From contig JADCLP010000001.1 of assembly GCA_014983025.1 (NCBI GenBank), forward strand, positions 248,001 to 312,000: a DNA stretch of 64,000 nt, given 5' to 3'. A model generated the notes under the pieces. It did not search any database, was not told where the DNA came from, and saw only the letters and a program-made list of their open reading frames with translations. Shown piece after piece: positions 35,767-44,234 of the stretch. Numbering within the stretch: the stretch's first letter is position 1; every line of letters starts with the position of its first letter. The position numbers and the translations under genes were made by a program. Source of the DNA: Erythrobacteraceae bacterium E2-1 Yellow Sea. GTDB taxonomy: Bacteria; Pseudomonadota; Alphaproteobacteria; Sphingomonadales; Sphingomonadaceae.

Positions 35767-36501
35767 TCAGCCATCACCCTCCAAAGCCAGCTCTACCCTA
35801 CCCGCCACATCGGCGATCATGGATGCCCAACGCACCTGATCCGCGCGGGTCAAAATCTGGTCCTGCCGCACCTCAATAGCCAGATATGGGCGCCTATACG
35901 CCTCTGCATGACGGTTCATGGTCGCGTTCAGCTGTTTGCCTGAATAAGGCTCATTATCGCCCACAGTCAGGCCCAGTTCGCTGAACAGGCGGATGGCATG
36001 CCGCGCAGCGCGATCATCCTGATTATACAACAATGCAATTTCCCATGGGCGCGGCTTGTCACAACTGCGCATAGCCGGGGTAAAGCTATGCAGTGAGATG
36101 ATCAGGCTGGGCTCAATCGCATCGAGCCACCCGGCCATCGCCTTGTGATAAGGGCGATAAAAACGATCCAGGCGCGCCTCTATATCAGCGCCTATATTGC
36201 CGGGGATCAGATGGCCGTCACTTTCCGCAGGCACCAAATTGGGGTGATCTTCCTCGCGATGGAAATCGCATACCAGCCGACTGATCGTGGCCAGATGCCC
36301 AGGGATATTGTGGCGCAGCGCCATGCGTTCGGCCACGCCCTCCACGCCAATGTCGACGGCGATATGCTCATTCAGCAAGTCGTCTGGAATGCCTAACGGG
36401 ATGTCATCGGGCACATGGTTGGATGCGTGGTCAGCTACGCAAACGATCCCGCCGCGCCGTGAAGTGCCAATCTGGCGATAAGGCAGGCTTTCAGCGATCA
36501 T
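35767..36501 (-). CDS. N-formylglutamate amidohydrolase family protein
   Basis: A 244-residue hydrolase of the N-formylglutamate amidohydrolase (HutG-like) family. Visible signatures are VCVADHASNHVPDD, DIGVEGVAERMA, PNLVPAESDG and LIISLHSFTPAM, which supply the metal-binding His and Glu. In histidine breakdown such enzymes release glutamate from N-formylglutamate, but no other hut gene is present, so the real substrate may differ. The ATG at 36499-36501 overlaps the ispE stop (ATGA); I reject an upstream start nine codons earlier inside ispE. Confidence 0.87.
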   Translation of the reverse strand: MIAESLPYRQIGTSRRGGIVCVADHASNHVPDDIPLGIPDDLLNEHIAVDIGVEGVAERMALRHNIPGHLATISRLVCDFHREEDHPNLVPAESDGHLIPGNIGADIEARLDRFYRPYHKAMAGWLDAIEPSLIISLHSFTPAMRSCDKPRPWEIALLYNQDDRAARHAIRLFSELGLTVGDNEPYSGKQLNATMNRHAEAYRRPYLAIEVRQDQILTRADQVRWASMIADVAGRVELALEGDG

Positions 36502-37322
36502 CTCAATGATCCTGCCATTTGCCACCATTCTGGTTGCTGAATAGTGATCTTTCGAGCCGCGGCGTCGCGCGCCTCAACACTTTCATAAAGGGCAAAACAG
36601 GTCGCACCAGAACCTGACATACGCGCAAGCCATGGGGAGGTTTTGTTTAGCATAGCCAGAACATCGCCAATTACCGGGCAAAGTGACAGGGCGGGCGCTT
36701 CCAGATCATTGCGCCCTTCCCGAGCAATATTGCTGGCGGGGCCAGTCGGCAATGCCCCGCGATCCTGACCATCCCAAGCCTTGAATACCAGCCCCGTACT
36801 GAGAGGAATGCGCGGATTGAGCAGCAGCACAGGCATTCCGGAAAGGTCATTTTCAGCCAGTTGCAATTCGGTGCCAGTCCCGCGGCCCACCGCCATTTCG
36901 CTGCGCACACAGGCGGGCACATCTGCGCCGAGTTTGGCGGCACGCGCCTGCCAATCATCGGGCAGGCCATATTGCGCCTCAATTATACGGATCGCTGCAC
37001 CTGCATCGGCCGAGCCCCCGCCCAACCCCGCAGCCACGGGCAGGCGCTTGTCCAGCATCACAGACATCCCGCCGGGATGCGGAAATGCGCCAAGCGCCCG
37101 CGCCACCAGATTATCGAAGGGGTTATCGATCCCGCTTGCAAATTCGCCGTGCGTTTCCACGCTGTCCTGCGCGGTCGCACGCGCGGTAAGCACATCGCCA
37201 TTATCGATAAAGGCGAACAGCGTTTCCAGTTCGTGATAGCCATCCTCGCGCCGCTTGCGGACATGCAGCGCGAGGTTGATCTTGGCATAGGCAGTTTCGG
37301 TAATGGCCACGCGGCCAATCAC
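36498..37322 (-). CDS. ispE: 4-diphosphocytidyl-2-C-methyl-D-erythritol kinase
   Basis: A GHMP kinase of 274 aa that phosphorylates CDP-methylerythritol in the MEP pathway to isoprenoids. Seen are the N-terminal AYAKINLALHV, the ATP loop VAAGLGGGSADAGAAIRI and the C-terminal MSGSGATCFALY. A 50-codon longer frame runs back into the ETF-QO gene. The likely start is the GTG at 37320-37322, which overlaps the ETF-QO TGA as GTGA. A second GTG four codons later is possible. Coupling with ETF-QO and the amidohydrolase looks positional rather than functional. Confidence 0.95.
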   Translation of the reverse strand: MIGRVAITETAYAKINLALHVRKRREDGYHELETLFAFIDNGDVLTARATAQDSVETHGEFASGIDNPFDNLVARALGAFPHPGGMSVMLDKRLPVAAGLGGGSADAGAAIRIIEAQYGLPDDWQARAAKLGADVPACVRSEMAVGRGTGTELQLAENDLSGMPVLLLNPRIPLSTGLVFKAWDGQDRGALPTGPASNIAREGRNDLEAPALSLCPVIGDVLAMLNKTSPWLARMSGSGATCFALYESVEARDAAARKITIQQPEWWQMAGSLR

Positions 37323-38968
37323 ATATTCGGATAGTTCGGCCCGCCGCCGCCCTCTGGCGTGGTCCAGTTGATGTTCTGGTTCGGGTCTTTGATATCGCAG
37401 GTCTTGCAATGGACGCAGTTCTGCGAGTTGATCTGATAGCGCATCTCGCCCGTATCTTCGTCCGTCAGCCATTCATACACGCCTGCGGGGCAATAACGTG
37501 CCGATGGCCCGCCAAACACGGCCAGCTCGCTTTCCTTCTGCAGCGCCGGATCTTTCAGCTGCAAATGGCAGGGTTGATCTTCGGCATGATTGGTGAAGGA
37601 GAATGACACATTGGTCAGCCGGTCGAAGCTGATCTTGCCATCAGGCTTGGGGTAATCGATCGGCTTGTAGAGGTCAGCGCGCCCGGTCGCCTCGTAATCG
37701 CGGTGATGTTTCATGCTGATCGGCAGGCCGATTTTCAGCGTGCGCATCCACATGTCGATCCCTGCAACCACTGTGCCCAGATCGCCACCAAATTTGGCCA
37801 CTGCAGGTTCTGCATTCTGGACAAGCTTCAATTCCTTGGCGATCCAGCTTTCGCGCAGATTTGCCTCATAATCAGCTAGTTCCGTATGCTCGCTGCCCGA
37901 ACCAATCGCGGCAGCAATGCTTTCTGCCGCCAGCATACCGCTCTTCATCGCGGTATGGCTGCCCTTGATACGCGGGACATTGACGAAGCCTGCCGCGCAG
38001 CCAATCAGAGCACCGCCGGGGAACGCCAGCTTGGGCACAGACTGCCAGCCACCTTCATTGATGGCACGCGCGCCATAGGCAACGCGCTTGCCCCCTTCCA
38101 GATATTCGCGGATCGCCGGGTGCTGTTTCCAGCGCTGGAATTCCTGATAGGGCGAGACGTAAGGGTTCTTGTAATCCAGCGCAGTGACGAAGCCCAATGC
38201 CACCTGGCCATTGGCCTGATGGTAGAGGAAGCCCCCGCCCCAGCTGTCACTTTCCGAAAGCGGCCATCCCTGCGTATGGATAACACGACCCGGAACGTGT
38301 TTGTCGGGATCAATATCCCACAATTCCTTGATGCCCAGCCCGTAAACCTGCGGTTCGCAATTGGCCTCCAGATCAAAGCGCACCTTCAGCTGCTTGGTCA
38401 GATTGCCGCGCGCGCCTTCTGCAAACAGCGTGTATTTCGCATGGATTTCCATGCCTGGCTGATAATCGCCCTTGTGGCTGCCATCTTCTGCCACACCCAT
38501 ATCTTGCGTGATCACACCGGTGACGGCGCCACCATCATTGTACATCACCTCTGCGGCAGGGAATCCAGGGAACACCATCACACCCAGGCCTTCAGCCTGC
38601 TCTGCCAGCCAGCGGCACAGATTGCCCAGCGACCCGGTGTAACAGCCGTGATTGCTCATCAATGGCGGCATAAAGATATGCGGCATGGAATATTTACCGC
38701 CCTTGGTCAGCGCCCAGTGCCAGTTATCGGTAACCGGCGTTTCTGCCATGGGGCAGCCCTGTTCGCGCCATTCAGGCAGCAACTCATCCAAAGCCTTGGG
38801 ATCGACAACCGCACCAGAAAGAATATGTGCGCCGATTTCCGATCCTTTTTCGAGAACGACGATCTCCAGGCCTTCATTTATCTGTTTCAGGCGGATTGCA
38901 GCAGCCAGCCCTGCCGGGCCACCGCCAACAATCACCACATCGCATGGCATGGATTCACGTTCGGACAT
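37319..38968 (-). CDS. electron transfer flavoprotein-ubiquinone oxidoreductase
   Basis: A membrane-associated FAD and [4Fe-4S] enzyme (549 aa) that moves electrons from ETF, and so from acyl-CoA and amino acid dehydrogenases, to ubiquinone. The FAD site is VVIVGGGPAGLAAAIRL near the N-terminus. The C-terminal ferredoxin-like part has CPAGVYEW and NCVHCKTCDIKDP, giving four cluster cysteines. Length matches the family. It is the first gene of a leftward group with ispE and the amidohydrolase, and diverges from the UDG-like gene. The ETF genes themselves are not in the window. Confidence 0.96.
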   Translation of the reverse strand: MSERESMPCDVVIVGGGPAGLAAAIRLKQINEGLEIVVLEKGSEIGAHILSGAVVDPKALDELLPEWREQGCPMAETPVTDNWHWALTKGGKYSMPHIFMPPLMSNHGCYTGSLGNLCRWLAEQAEGLGVMVFPGFPAAEVMYNDGGAVTGVITQDMGVAEDGSHKGDYQPGMEIHAKYTLFAEGARGNLTKQLKVRFDLEANCEPQVYGLGIKELWDIDPDKHVPGRVIHTQGWPLSESDSWGGGFLYHQANGQVALGFVTALDYKNPYVSPYQEFQRWKQHPAIREYLEGGKRVAYGARAINEGGWQSVPKLAFPGGALIGCAAGFVNVPRIKGSHTAMKSGMLAAESIAAAIGSGSEHTELADYEANLRESWIAKELKLVQNAEPAVAKFGGDLGTVVAGIDMWMRTLKIGLPISMKHHRDYEATGRADLYKPIDYPKPDGKISFDRLTNVSFSFTNHAEDQPCHLQLKDPALQKESELAVFGGPSARYCPAGVYEWLTDEDTGEMRYQINSQNCVHCKTCDIKDPNQNINWTTPEGGGGPNYPNM

Positions 38969-39056
38969 GTGCTCTCTTCCCCATAATTTCGGTGCTCAAC
39001 CGTCCGAAACGCCTTGATTGCTGGTGTCCAGAAGGTCAAGACCCACATTGCACACT

Positions 39057-39818
39057 ATGGCCCAGACACATTTCATTGCCACAAAAGATATTTCCGCCGC
39101 CCTTGATTGGTGGAGAGAAGCCGGTGTTGATTGTGGTTTCGGGGATGAGGCGACAAACTGGCTGGCAGAACCAGCACCAGAGGAAGCGAAGCCCAAACCC
39201 AAAGCTGCTGAGATTTCCCCTCGAACAGATCACGCAGAGGGGGCGACAGCGGCAGAACAGCAGATTGACCTGCTGGGCGATTCACCACCTGCAGATCTGG
39301 CACAGTTCCGAAGCTGGTGGCTGGGTGAGCCTGGCTTGGACAGTATAGGCCCGCGCGGGCGTGTCGCCCCACAAGGCAATGCAGGCGCCGAACTGATGGT
39401 GCTGGTAATGGACCCGGAACAGGGTGACCGGGATGACTTGTTATCGCAGCAACATGGTCGCTTGCTGGATGCCATGCTGCGCGCCATGGGAACTGACCGT
39501 TCGCGTGTCTATCTGGCCTCTGCCCTTCCCCGCCATACGCCCATGGCCGATGGAACAGCGATGGCAGTTGCCGGGTTTGACAATGTTTTGCGCCATCACA
39601 TTGGCCTGGTATCTCCGAAACGGATCATTGCCTTAGGCAGCAACATTTTGCCGCTTTTGGGGCACAATGTGGCGCAAGACCCTGCACGTTTTCATGAATT
39701 CGCGCATGATTCCGGTACATCGGGATTGATGGTGGGCGAAGCCTTGGAAAGCATGCTCTCCATGCCACGGTTAAAGGCGCGGTTCTGGCGGCGCTGGCTG
39801 GAATGGACAGGTAATTGA
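39057..39818 (+). CDS. uracil-DNA glycosylase-like protein
   Basis: A 253-residue protein. The C-terminal half resembles the UDG superfamily (families 4/5): GRVAPQGNAGAELMVLVMDP, VYLASALPRHTP, RIIALGSNILPLLG, and a final helix LKARFWRRWLEW. The usual GEAPG active-site motif is replaced by VMDPEQGDRDD, so glycosylase activity is doubtful. Residues 40-85 are a low-complexity linker rich in Pro, Lys and Glu. The N-terminus MAQTHFIATKDISAALDWW is typical of this alphaproteobacterial group. I chose ATG 39057 over an upstream TTG at 39018. It runs straight into the transglycosylase gene, with one base between stop and start. Confidence 0.72.
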   Translation: MAQTHFIATKDISAALDWWREAGVDCGFGDEATNWLAEPAPEEAKPKPKAAEISPRTDHAEGATAAEQQIDLLGDSPPADLAQFRSWWLGEPGLDSIGPRGRVAPQGNAGAELMVLVMDPEQGDRDDLLSQQHGRLLDAMLRAMGTDRSRVYLASALPRHTPMADGTAMAVAGFDNVLRHHIGLVSPKRIIALGSNILPLLGHNVAQDPARFHEFAHDSGTSGLMVGEALESMLSMPRLKARFWRRWLEWTGN

Positions 39819-39819
39819 G

Positions 39820-41592
39820 ATGATCAGTCATATTGGTGGAATCCGGCTTGCCGCCGCGCTGGCAATGGCTGCCAGCCTACTGGGCGCTGCCCCGCTTGCC
39901 GCCCAAAGCCAGACTGCTGCTGAATACTTTCGCGCCCGCGCAGCGAAAAACACAGTACCGCAAATTTTGAGCATCGATGATCGCAGCTATTATTCTGAAT
40001 TGTTTGCGTCGCTGGATCGTGAAGATTGGGCCAAATTCCAGGAATTGGTGCAGCAAAGGGAAAACGGCCTGCTGCACCCTTTCGCCATCGCGGAATTTTA
40101 TACCCACGCCAACAGCCCGCGCGTTTCGGCAGAGCAGGTGGCCGCATGGTTTGAAGGCGGCATAAACCTGCCACAGGCGGAACAATTGGGCCGTCTGGGA
40201 CAGAAACGCGGTTTGACTGATATTCCTGAATTGCCGAGAGAACAGAACTTCGCCCGCCAGCCTTCCACATCGAAACGTGTACGCCCGGCCAGCGTAAATG
40301 ATGGCAGCATGCCGCAGGACATCAGCCAGGCAATACTGGAACGTATCGTCAATGATGATCCTGACGGCGCGCGCCAGCTGCTGGATGGTATCGATGCAAA
40401 TCTCAGCCCGGCAACGCGCGCAGAATGGCGACAGCGTGTGGCCTGGAGCTATTATATCGAGAATAACGACCCTGCGGCCTTGGCTATGGCTGTTACCGCT
40501 CGCGCAGGATCGGGCGCATGGGTGGCAGAAGCGGACTGGGTGGCTGGCCTTGCCGCGTGGCGATTGGGTGATTGCGATACTGCTGCGACTTCGTTCGCGC
40601 GATCTGCGCAAGGGTCAACCAATGCAGAACTGACAGCGGCCGCGCATTACTGGGCCAATCGCGCCTATATACGTTGCCGTAATCCCGGTGCAGGTGTGGA
40701 ACACCTGAAAACTGCCGCACGGATGGATGAAACGCTGTATGGCATGATTGCCCTGGAACAATTGGGCCAGGATATTCCCGCCCAACACGCAGATGCAGAT
40801 TTTGACGAAAAAGACTGGAGGCAACTGCGTGACGAAGAAAACGTCCGCATAGCCATTGCCCTGAATGAAATTGGCCGAAGCGGTTTGGCAGATGAGGTTT
40901 TACGTCATCAGGCACGGATTGGCGATCCACGCGAATATGCTGCCCTATCCCGATTGGCACGCGAAATGGGCATGCCAGCAACACAGTTATGGATGGCATA
41001 TCATGCACCGCGCGGCACAAGGGCGGAACCTGCGCTGCGTTATCCCACAGCCAATTGGCAGCCCACCACGGGCTGGCAGGTCGATCCCGCACTCGCCTTC
41101 GCCCATGCGCTGCAGGAATCGAATTTCCGCACCAATGCCGTCAGTCCGGCCAATGCCCGTGGGTTGATGCAGATCACCCCTATAACCGTTCGGCAGCATG
41201 CGCCACGGCTGAACATGAATGCCAGCTACGTCAATCTGAATGACCCACAGGTCAATCTGGCATTCGGCCAGCGCAATCTTGAAATGCTGCGGGATAGTGG
41301 TGCAACGCAAGGTCTGCTGCCCAAGATAATGGCCGCCTATAATGCCGGTCTATCCCCTGTCACGCGCTGGAATACAGATGTCCGCGATCAAGGCGACCCG
41401 CTGCTCTATATGGAATCCATCCCGTATTGGGAAACACGCAGCTACGTGGCCATCGTAATGCGTAATTACTGGATGTATGAACGGCAAGCAGGTGCCCTTT
41501 CAACCACACGTGTTGCTTTGGCCCAGGGCATGTGGCCAACCTTCCCCGAAGTAACAGGCGCACGCGCCGTCCGATTGACCAGGAACCATTAA
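39820..41592 (+). CDS. lytic murein transglycosylase
   Basis: A periplasmic enzyme (590 aa) that cuts the glycan backbone of peptidoglycan with formation of anhydromuropeptides. A signal peptide (residues 1-29, ending APLAAQ) is followed by a long alpha-helical superhelix, as in soluble Slt70, and then the SLT domain. The catalytic Glu433 lies in HALQESNFRTNAV, followed by NARGLMQITPI and IMAAYNAGLSPVTRW. It stands between the UDG-like gene and moaB in a tight rightward group. Its stop shares a base with the moaB start (TAATG). Confidence 0.93.
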   Translation: MISHIGGIRLAAALAMAASLLGAAPLAAQSQTAAEYFRARAAKNTVPQILSIDDRSYYSELFASLDREDWAKFQELVQQRENGLLHPFAIAEFYTHANSPRVSAEQVAAWFEGGINLPQAEQLGRLGQKRGLTDIPELPREQNFARQPSTSKRVRPASVNDGSMPQDISQAILERIVNDDPDGARQLLDGIDANLSPATRAEWRQRVAWSYYIENNDPAALAMAVTARAGSGAWVAEADWVAGLAAWRLGDCDTAATSFARSAQGSTNAELTAAAHYWANRAYIRCRNPGAGVEHLKTAARMDETLYGMIALEQLGQDIPAQHADADFDEKDWRQLRDEENVRIAIALNEIGRSGLADEVLRHQARIGDPREYAALSRLAREMGMPATQLWMAYHAPRGTRAEPALRYPTANWQPTTGWQVDPALAFAHALQESNFRTNAVSPANARGLMQITPITVRQHAPRLNMNASYVNLNDPQVNLAFGQRNLEMLRDSGATQGLLPKIMAAYNAGLSPVTRWNTDVRDQGDPLLYMESIPYWETRSYVAIVMRNYWMYERQAGALSTTRVALAQGMWPTFPEVTGARAVRLTRNH

Positions 41593-42131
41593 TGGCCATC
41601 GACACTGATCGCACTTTCAAACCCATCAGCATCGCCTTGCTCACTGTATCCGATACCCGCACAGCAGCGGATGATACATCGGGCGATATTCTGGCCGAAC
41701 GGATCAAGTCTGCCGGACACAATCTTGCGACACGGGCAATAGAGCGTGATGATGCGGCTATTATCACTTCCCGGTTCAACACCTGGATTGATGATCCGAT
41801 GATAGACGCAGTGGTTTCAACCGGCGGCACAGGGCTGACAGGGCGTGATGTGACGCCAGAGGCTCTTGACCGGGTTCTGGCGCAGGGTGATGCGCGCGAT
41901 ATCCCGGGTTTTGGCGAGCTGTTTCGCTGGATCAGCTACAAAACCATTGGCACCAGCACCATCCAATCCCGCGCCTGCGCCATTGTGGCGCGCGGCACCT
42001 ATATCTTCGCCCTGCCTGGTTCAAACGGCGCGGTGAAAGATGGCTGGGATGGCATATTGGCTGAACAGCTCGACAGCCGGAACCGCCCCTGCAATTTCGT
42101 GGAATTGATGCCGCGTTTGCGCGAAAAATAG
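41592..42131 (+). CDS. moaB: molybdenum cofactor biosynthesis protein B
   Basis: A MogA/MoaB-type protein of 179 aa that adenylates molybdopterin during molybdenum cofactor synthesis. Key motifs are LLTVSDTRTAADDTSG, VVSTGGTGLTGRDVTPEAL and the GELFRWISY segment. The C-terminal half ends PGSNGAVKDGWDGIL. The true start at 41592 overlaps the transglycosylase stop; an open frame 20 codons upstream lies inside that gene. No other moa or moe gene is in the window. It converges on the YcxB-like gene after 13 bases. Confidence 0.93.
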   Translation: MAIDTDRTFKPISIALLTVSDTRTAADDTSGDILAERIKSAGHNLATRAIERDDAAIITSRFNTWIDDPMIDAVVSTGGTGLTGRDVTPEALDRVLAQGDARDIPGFGELFRWISYKTIGTSTIQSRACAIVARGTYIFALPGSNGAVKDGWDGILAEQLDSRNRPCNFVELMPRLREK

Positions 42132-42144
42132 GGTGCAACGCGGG

Positions 42145-42660
42145 TTAATACGGCTTCACACCTTTAGCCAGCAAGGTAGCCAGAAGCCTTTCGGCATCGG
42201 CACCCAACGGCCCCTTGGGCACGGGATTGAAAAACGCCTCTGTCTGATACAGCAGGATGACATCGCCAGCATCCATCACCGCGTGAAATTCCTCCATCGG
42301 AATGGTGGTGGTGCCGCGCCTGCCGGTAAAGGTGATCGCCGCATCATCGAATGACAGTGACAATTCATCCTGCAGCGCCGCACTCTGGCGGAACTGGCGG
42401 CGCATCTGCCACGGCACCAGCCAGAAATTGATGATGGCGATGGCCAGCGGGATCGCGACTAATACGGAGAGGGTCGACAATTCCAGCGCCCCGTCCAGAC
42501 AATCCAGCACCAGCAGCAGCACGCCCAAGCCCAGAATGGCCCATAACAGCCACCCGATTGGCGGGCGCAACAGGCGCTTCATCATCGCCTTGCGCCCGGC
42601 GCGGGCCATCTGCCCTTCTTCCATGTGAAATGTGTACGGCCCGTGCATATTGTGCGGCAT
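42145..42660 (-). CDS. YcxB-like membrane protein
   Basis: A protein of about 171 aa with two transmembrane segments (in LLRPPIGWLLWAILGLGVLL and STLSVLVAIPLAIAIINFWL). A soluble C-terminal domain resembles the YcxB-like domain: LSLSFDDAAITFTGRRG, TTIPMEEFHAVMDAGDVILL and EAFFNPVPKG. The family has no known function and is predicted to sit in the inner membrane. The start is unclear: ATGs at 42660 and 42648 both lack a good ribosome site, and a TTG lies further upstream. It diverges from the radical SAM gene. Confidence 0.75.
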   Translation of the reverse strand: MPHNMHGPYTFHMEEGQMARAGRKAMMKRLLRPPIGWLLWAILGLGVLLLVLDCLDGALELSTLSVLVAIPLAIAIINFWLVPWQMRRQFRQSAALQDELSLSFDDAAITFTGRRGTTTIPMEEFHAVMDAGDVILLYQTEAFFNPVPKGPLGADAERLLATLLAKGVKPY

Positions 42661-42724
42661 AGCCGGACGCTGAACGCGCGGCAATAGTTCTTGTTATGTT
42701 CCGTTGCCCTATTATAATGGGAAC

Positions 42725-43804
42725 ATGTCAAAAGACACTGCAATAAAGGGAAGAGGGGCACAGAGCGGCGCCGTCCCTACTCGCTTCGGCCTGGCCGAAC
42801 GCCAAAAAGATGGGGATTGGCGCGATTACATGGCGCAATTGGACGGTGCGCCGCCCAAATTGCGTACAAGAATAACGATTGAGCACCCCAAAACCATCAT
42901 CAGCTTCAACGCATCGCCCGACATCCCGTTTGACCGATCAATCAACGCCTATCGCGGCTGCGAACATGGCTGCATTTATTGCTATGCCCGCCCGACCCAT
43001 GCCTATCATGATCTGTCGCCGGGGCTGGATTTTGAAACGCGCCTGTTTGCCAAGGTTGACGGGGCACAACTGCTGCGTGCGACCTTGGCGAAACCGAAAT
43101 ACAGGCCCGCGCCAATTGCCATGGGCACCAATACCGATCCTTATCAACCAATAGAGCGCAGTTACCGCATTACACGGCAGGTGCTGGAAGTGTGCCTGGA
43201 AACGCGCCATCCAGTTACAATCACCACAAAATCCGATCGGGTTCTGGATGATCTTGATTTGTTGGCCGAACTGGCAAGGCACTCACTTACAGCTGTTGCC
43301 ATTTCTGTTACGACAATGGACAACACGCTTTCCGGCAGGCTGGAACCACGCGCAGCTTCGCCTGCCAAACGGCTCAGTGCACTGCAGAGATTGGTGAAAG
43401 CCGGCGTTCCCGTGCATTGTTCGGTTGCGCCTGTCATTCCGGCAATAACAGATCAATTCATGGAAGAAATTGTCGAAAAGTCTGCGACTGCCGGAGTCAA
43501 ATCTGCCGGCTGGATTGCCCTGCGCCTGCCACATGAGGTGGCGCCGCTCTTCAGGGAATGGCTGGAAGTCCATTACCCCGATCGCGCGGCCAAGGTAATG
43601 AGTATCGTCAGGTCGATGCGTCACGGGCGAGACAATGACCCGAATTTCTTCAGCCGGATGCAACCCAGAGGTGTTTGGGCAGACCTGTTCCGGGCGCGTT
43701 TTCGTCTGGCATGCAAACGGCATGGTTTGGGAAAGCCGCAGTTCCAACTCGATTGCTCACAGTTCCGTAAGCCTGAAACGTGCGGGCAGTTGCGATTATT
43801 CTAG
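42725..43804 (+). CDS. PA0069-type radical SAM protein
   Basis: A radical SAM enzyme of 359 aa. The [4Fe-4S]/SAM motif is Cys79, Cys83 and Cys86 in GCEHGCIYCYARP. The N-terminal IKGRGAQSGAVPTRFG is the signature of the PA0069 family, which is distantly related to spore photoproduct lyase. Its role is unknown, though DNA or RNA repair has been suggested by that kinship. I chose ATG 42725 over one seven codons upstream because the family starts near KGRGA. Its TAG stop lies in a CTAG shared with the convergent DUF1330 gene. Confidence 0.88.
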   Translation: MSKDTAIKGRGAQSGAVPTRFGLAERQKDGDWRDYMAQLDGAPPKLRTRITIEHPKTIISFNASPDIPFDRSINAYRGCEHGCIYCYARPTHAYHDLSPGLDFETRLFAKVDGAQLLRATLAKPKYRPAPIAMGTNTDPYQPIERSYRITRQVLEVCLETRHPVTITTKSDRVLDDLDLLAELARHSLTAVAISVTTMDNTLSGRLEPRAASPAKRLSALQRLVKAGVPVHCSVAPVIPAITDQFMEEIVEKSATAGVKSAGWIALRLPHEVAPLFREWLEVHYPDRAAKVMSIVRSMRHGRDNDPNFFSRMQPRGVWADLFRARFRLACKRHGLGKPQFQLDCSQFRKPETCGQLRLF

Positions 43805-44232
43805 AAACCATCTCCCACAGCACCTGGACGGAAACGGACCAAGCGACTGTCCACAAGTGCAGCGGTACGATTGGCCACAGCCAGCTGGTACTCAGGGTCT
43901 TTGATCATTTCAAAGAAAGCCCCGGCATCGGGATATTCGGCAATGAAGGCAGCATGCCATACTGATTCATCAGGCCCAGTGACCATAGAACGATAATCGC
44001 CCCGCCAGATGATCTTGCCGCCTACACGGCGAAAGATTGGCCCGCTGGTCTTGCCATATTCGTGATAGGCGCGCGCGCCGGACCAACCCTTGCCTGCATT
44101 CTCATGCCCGGTGGGATATTCCGCAAGCTCACGGAAACGCAGCAGGTTGAACATATGCAGTGGTTCATCGCGGGGCAGATCCTTGAAAGCCTGAAAATTG
44201 GCTGGGCTGGGATCGATAAAGCTTTCAGACAT
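43801..44232 (-). CDS. DUF1330 domain protein
   Basis: A 143-residue protein with a dimeric alpha-beta barrel-like DUF1330 domain. The signature parts are HMFNLLRFRELAEYP, AYHEYGKTSGPIFRR, WHAAFIAEYPDAGAFFEMI and YQLAVANRTAAL. No enzymatic function is established for the family. It begins two bases after the stop of the acyl-CoA ligase on the same strand, so the pair is probably cotranscribed. Its stop overlaps that of the radical SAM gene on the opposite strand. Confidence 0.85.
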   Translation of the reverse strand: MSESFIDPSPANFQAFKDLPRDEPLHMFNLLRFRELAEYPTGHENAGKGWSGARAYHEYGKTSGPIFRRVGGKIIWRGDYRSMVTGPDESVWHAAFIAEYPDAGAFFEMIKDPEYQLAVANRTAALVDSRLVRFRPGAVGDGF

Positions 44233-44234
44233 GA

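Noticed and set aside
37886-38986. 366-codon open frame on the plus strand
   Set aside because: It is antisense to ETF-QO, whose protein is complete and unmistakable; the frame lacks a ribosome site and shows no family features.
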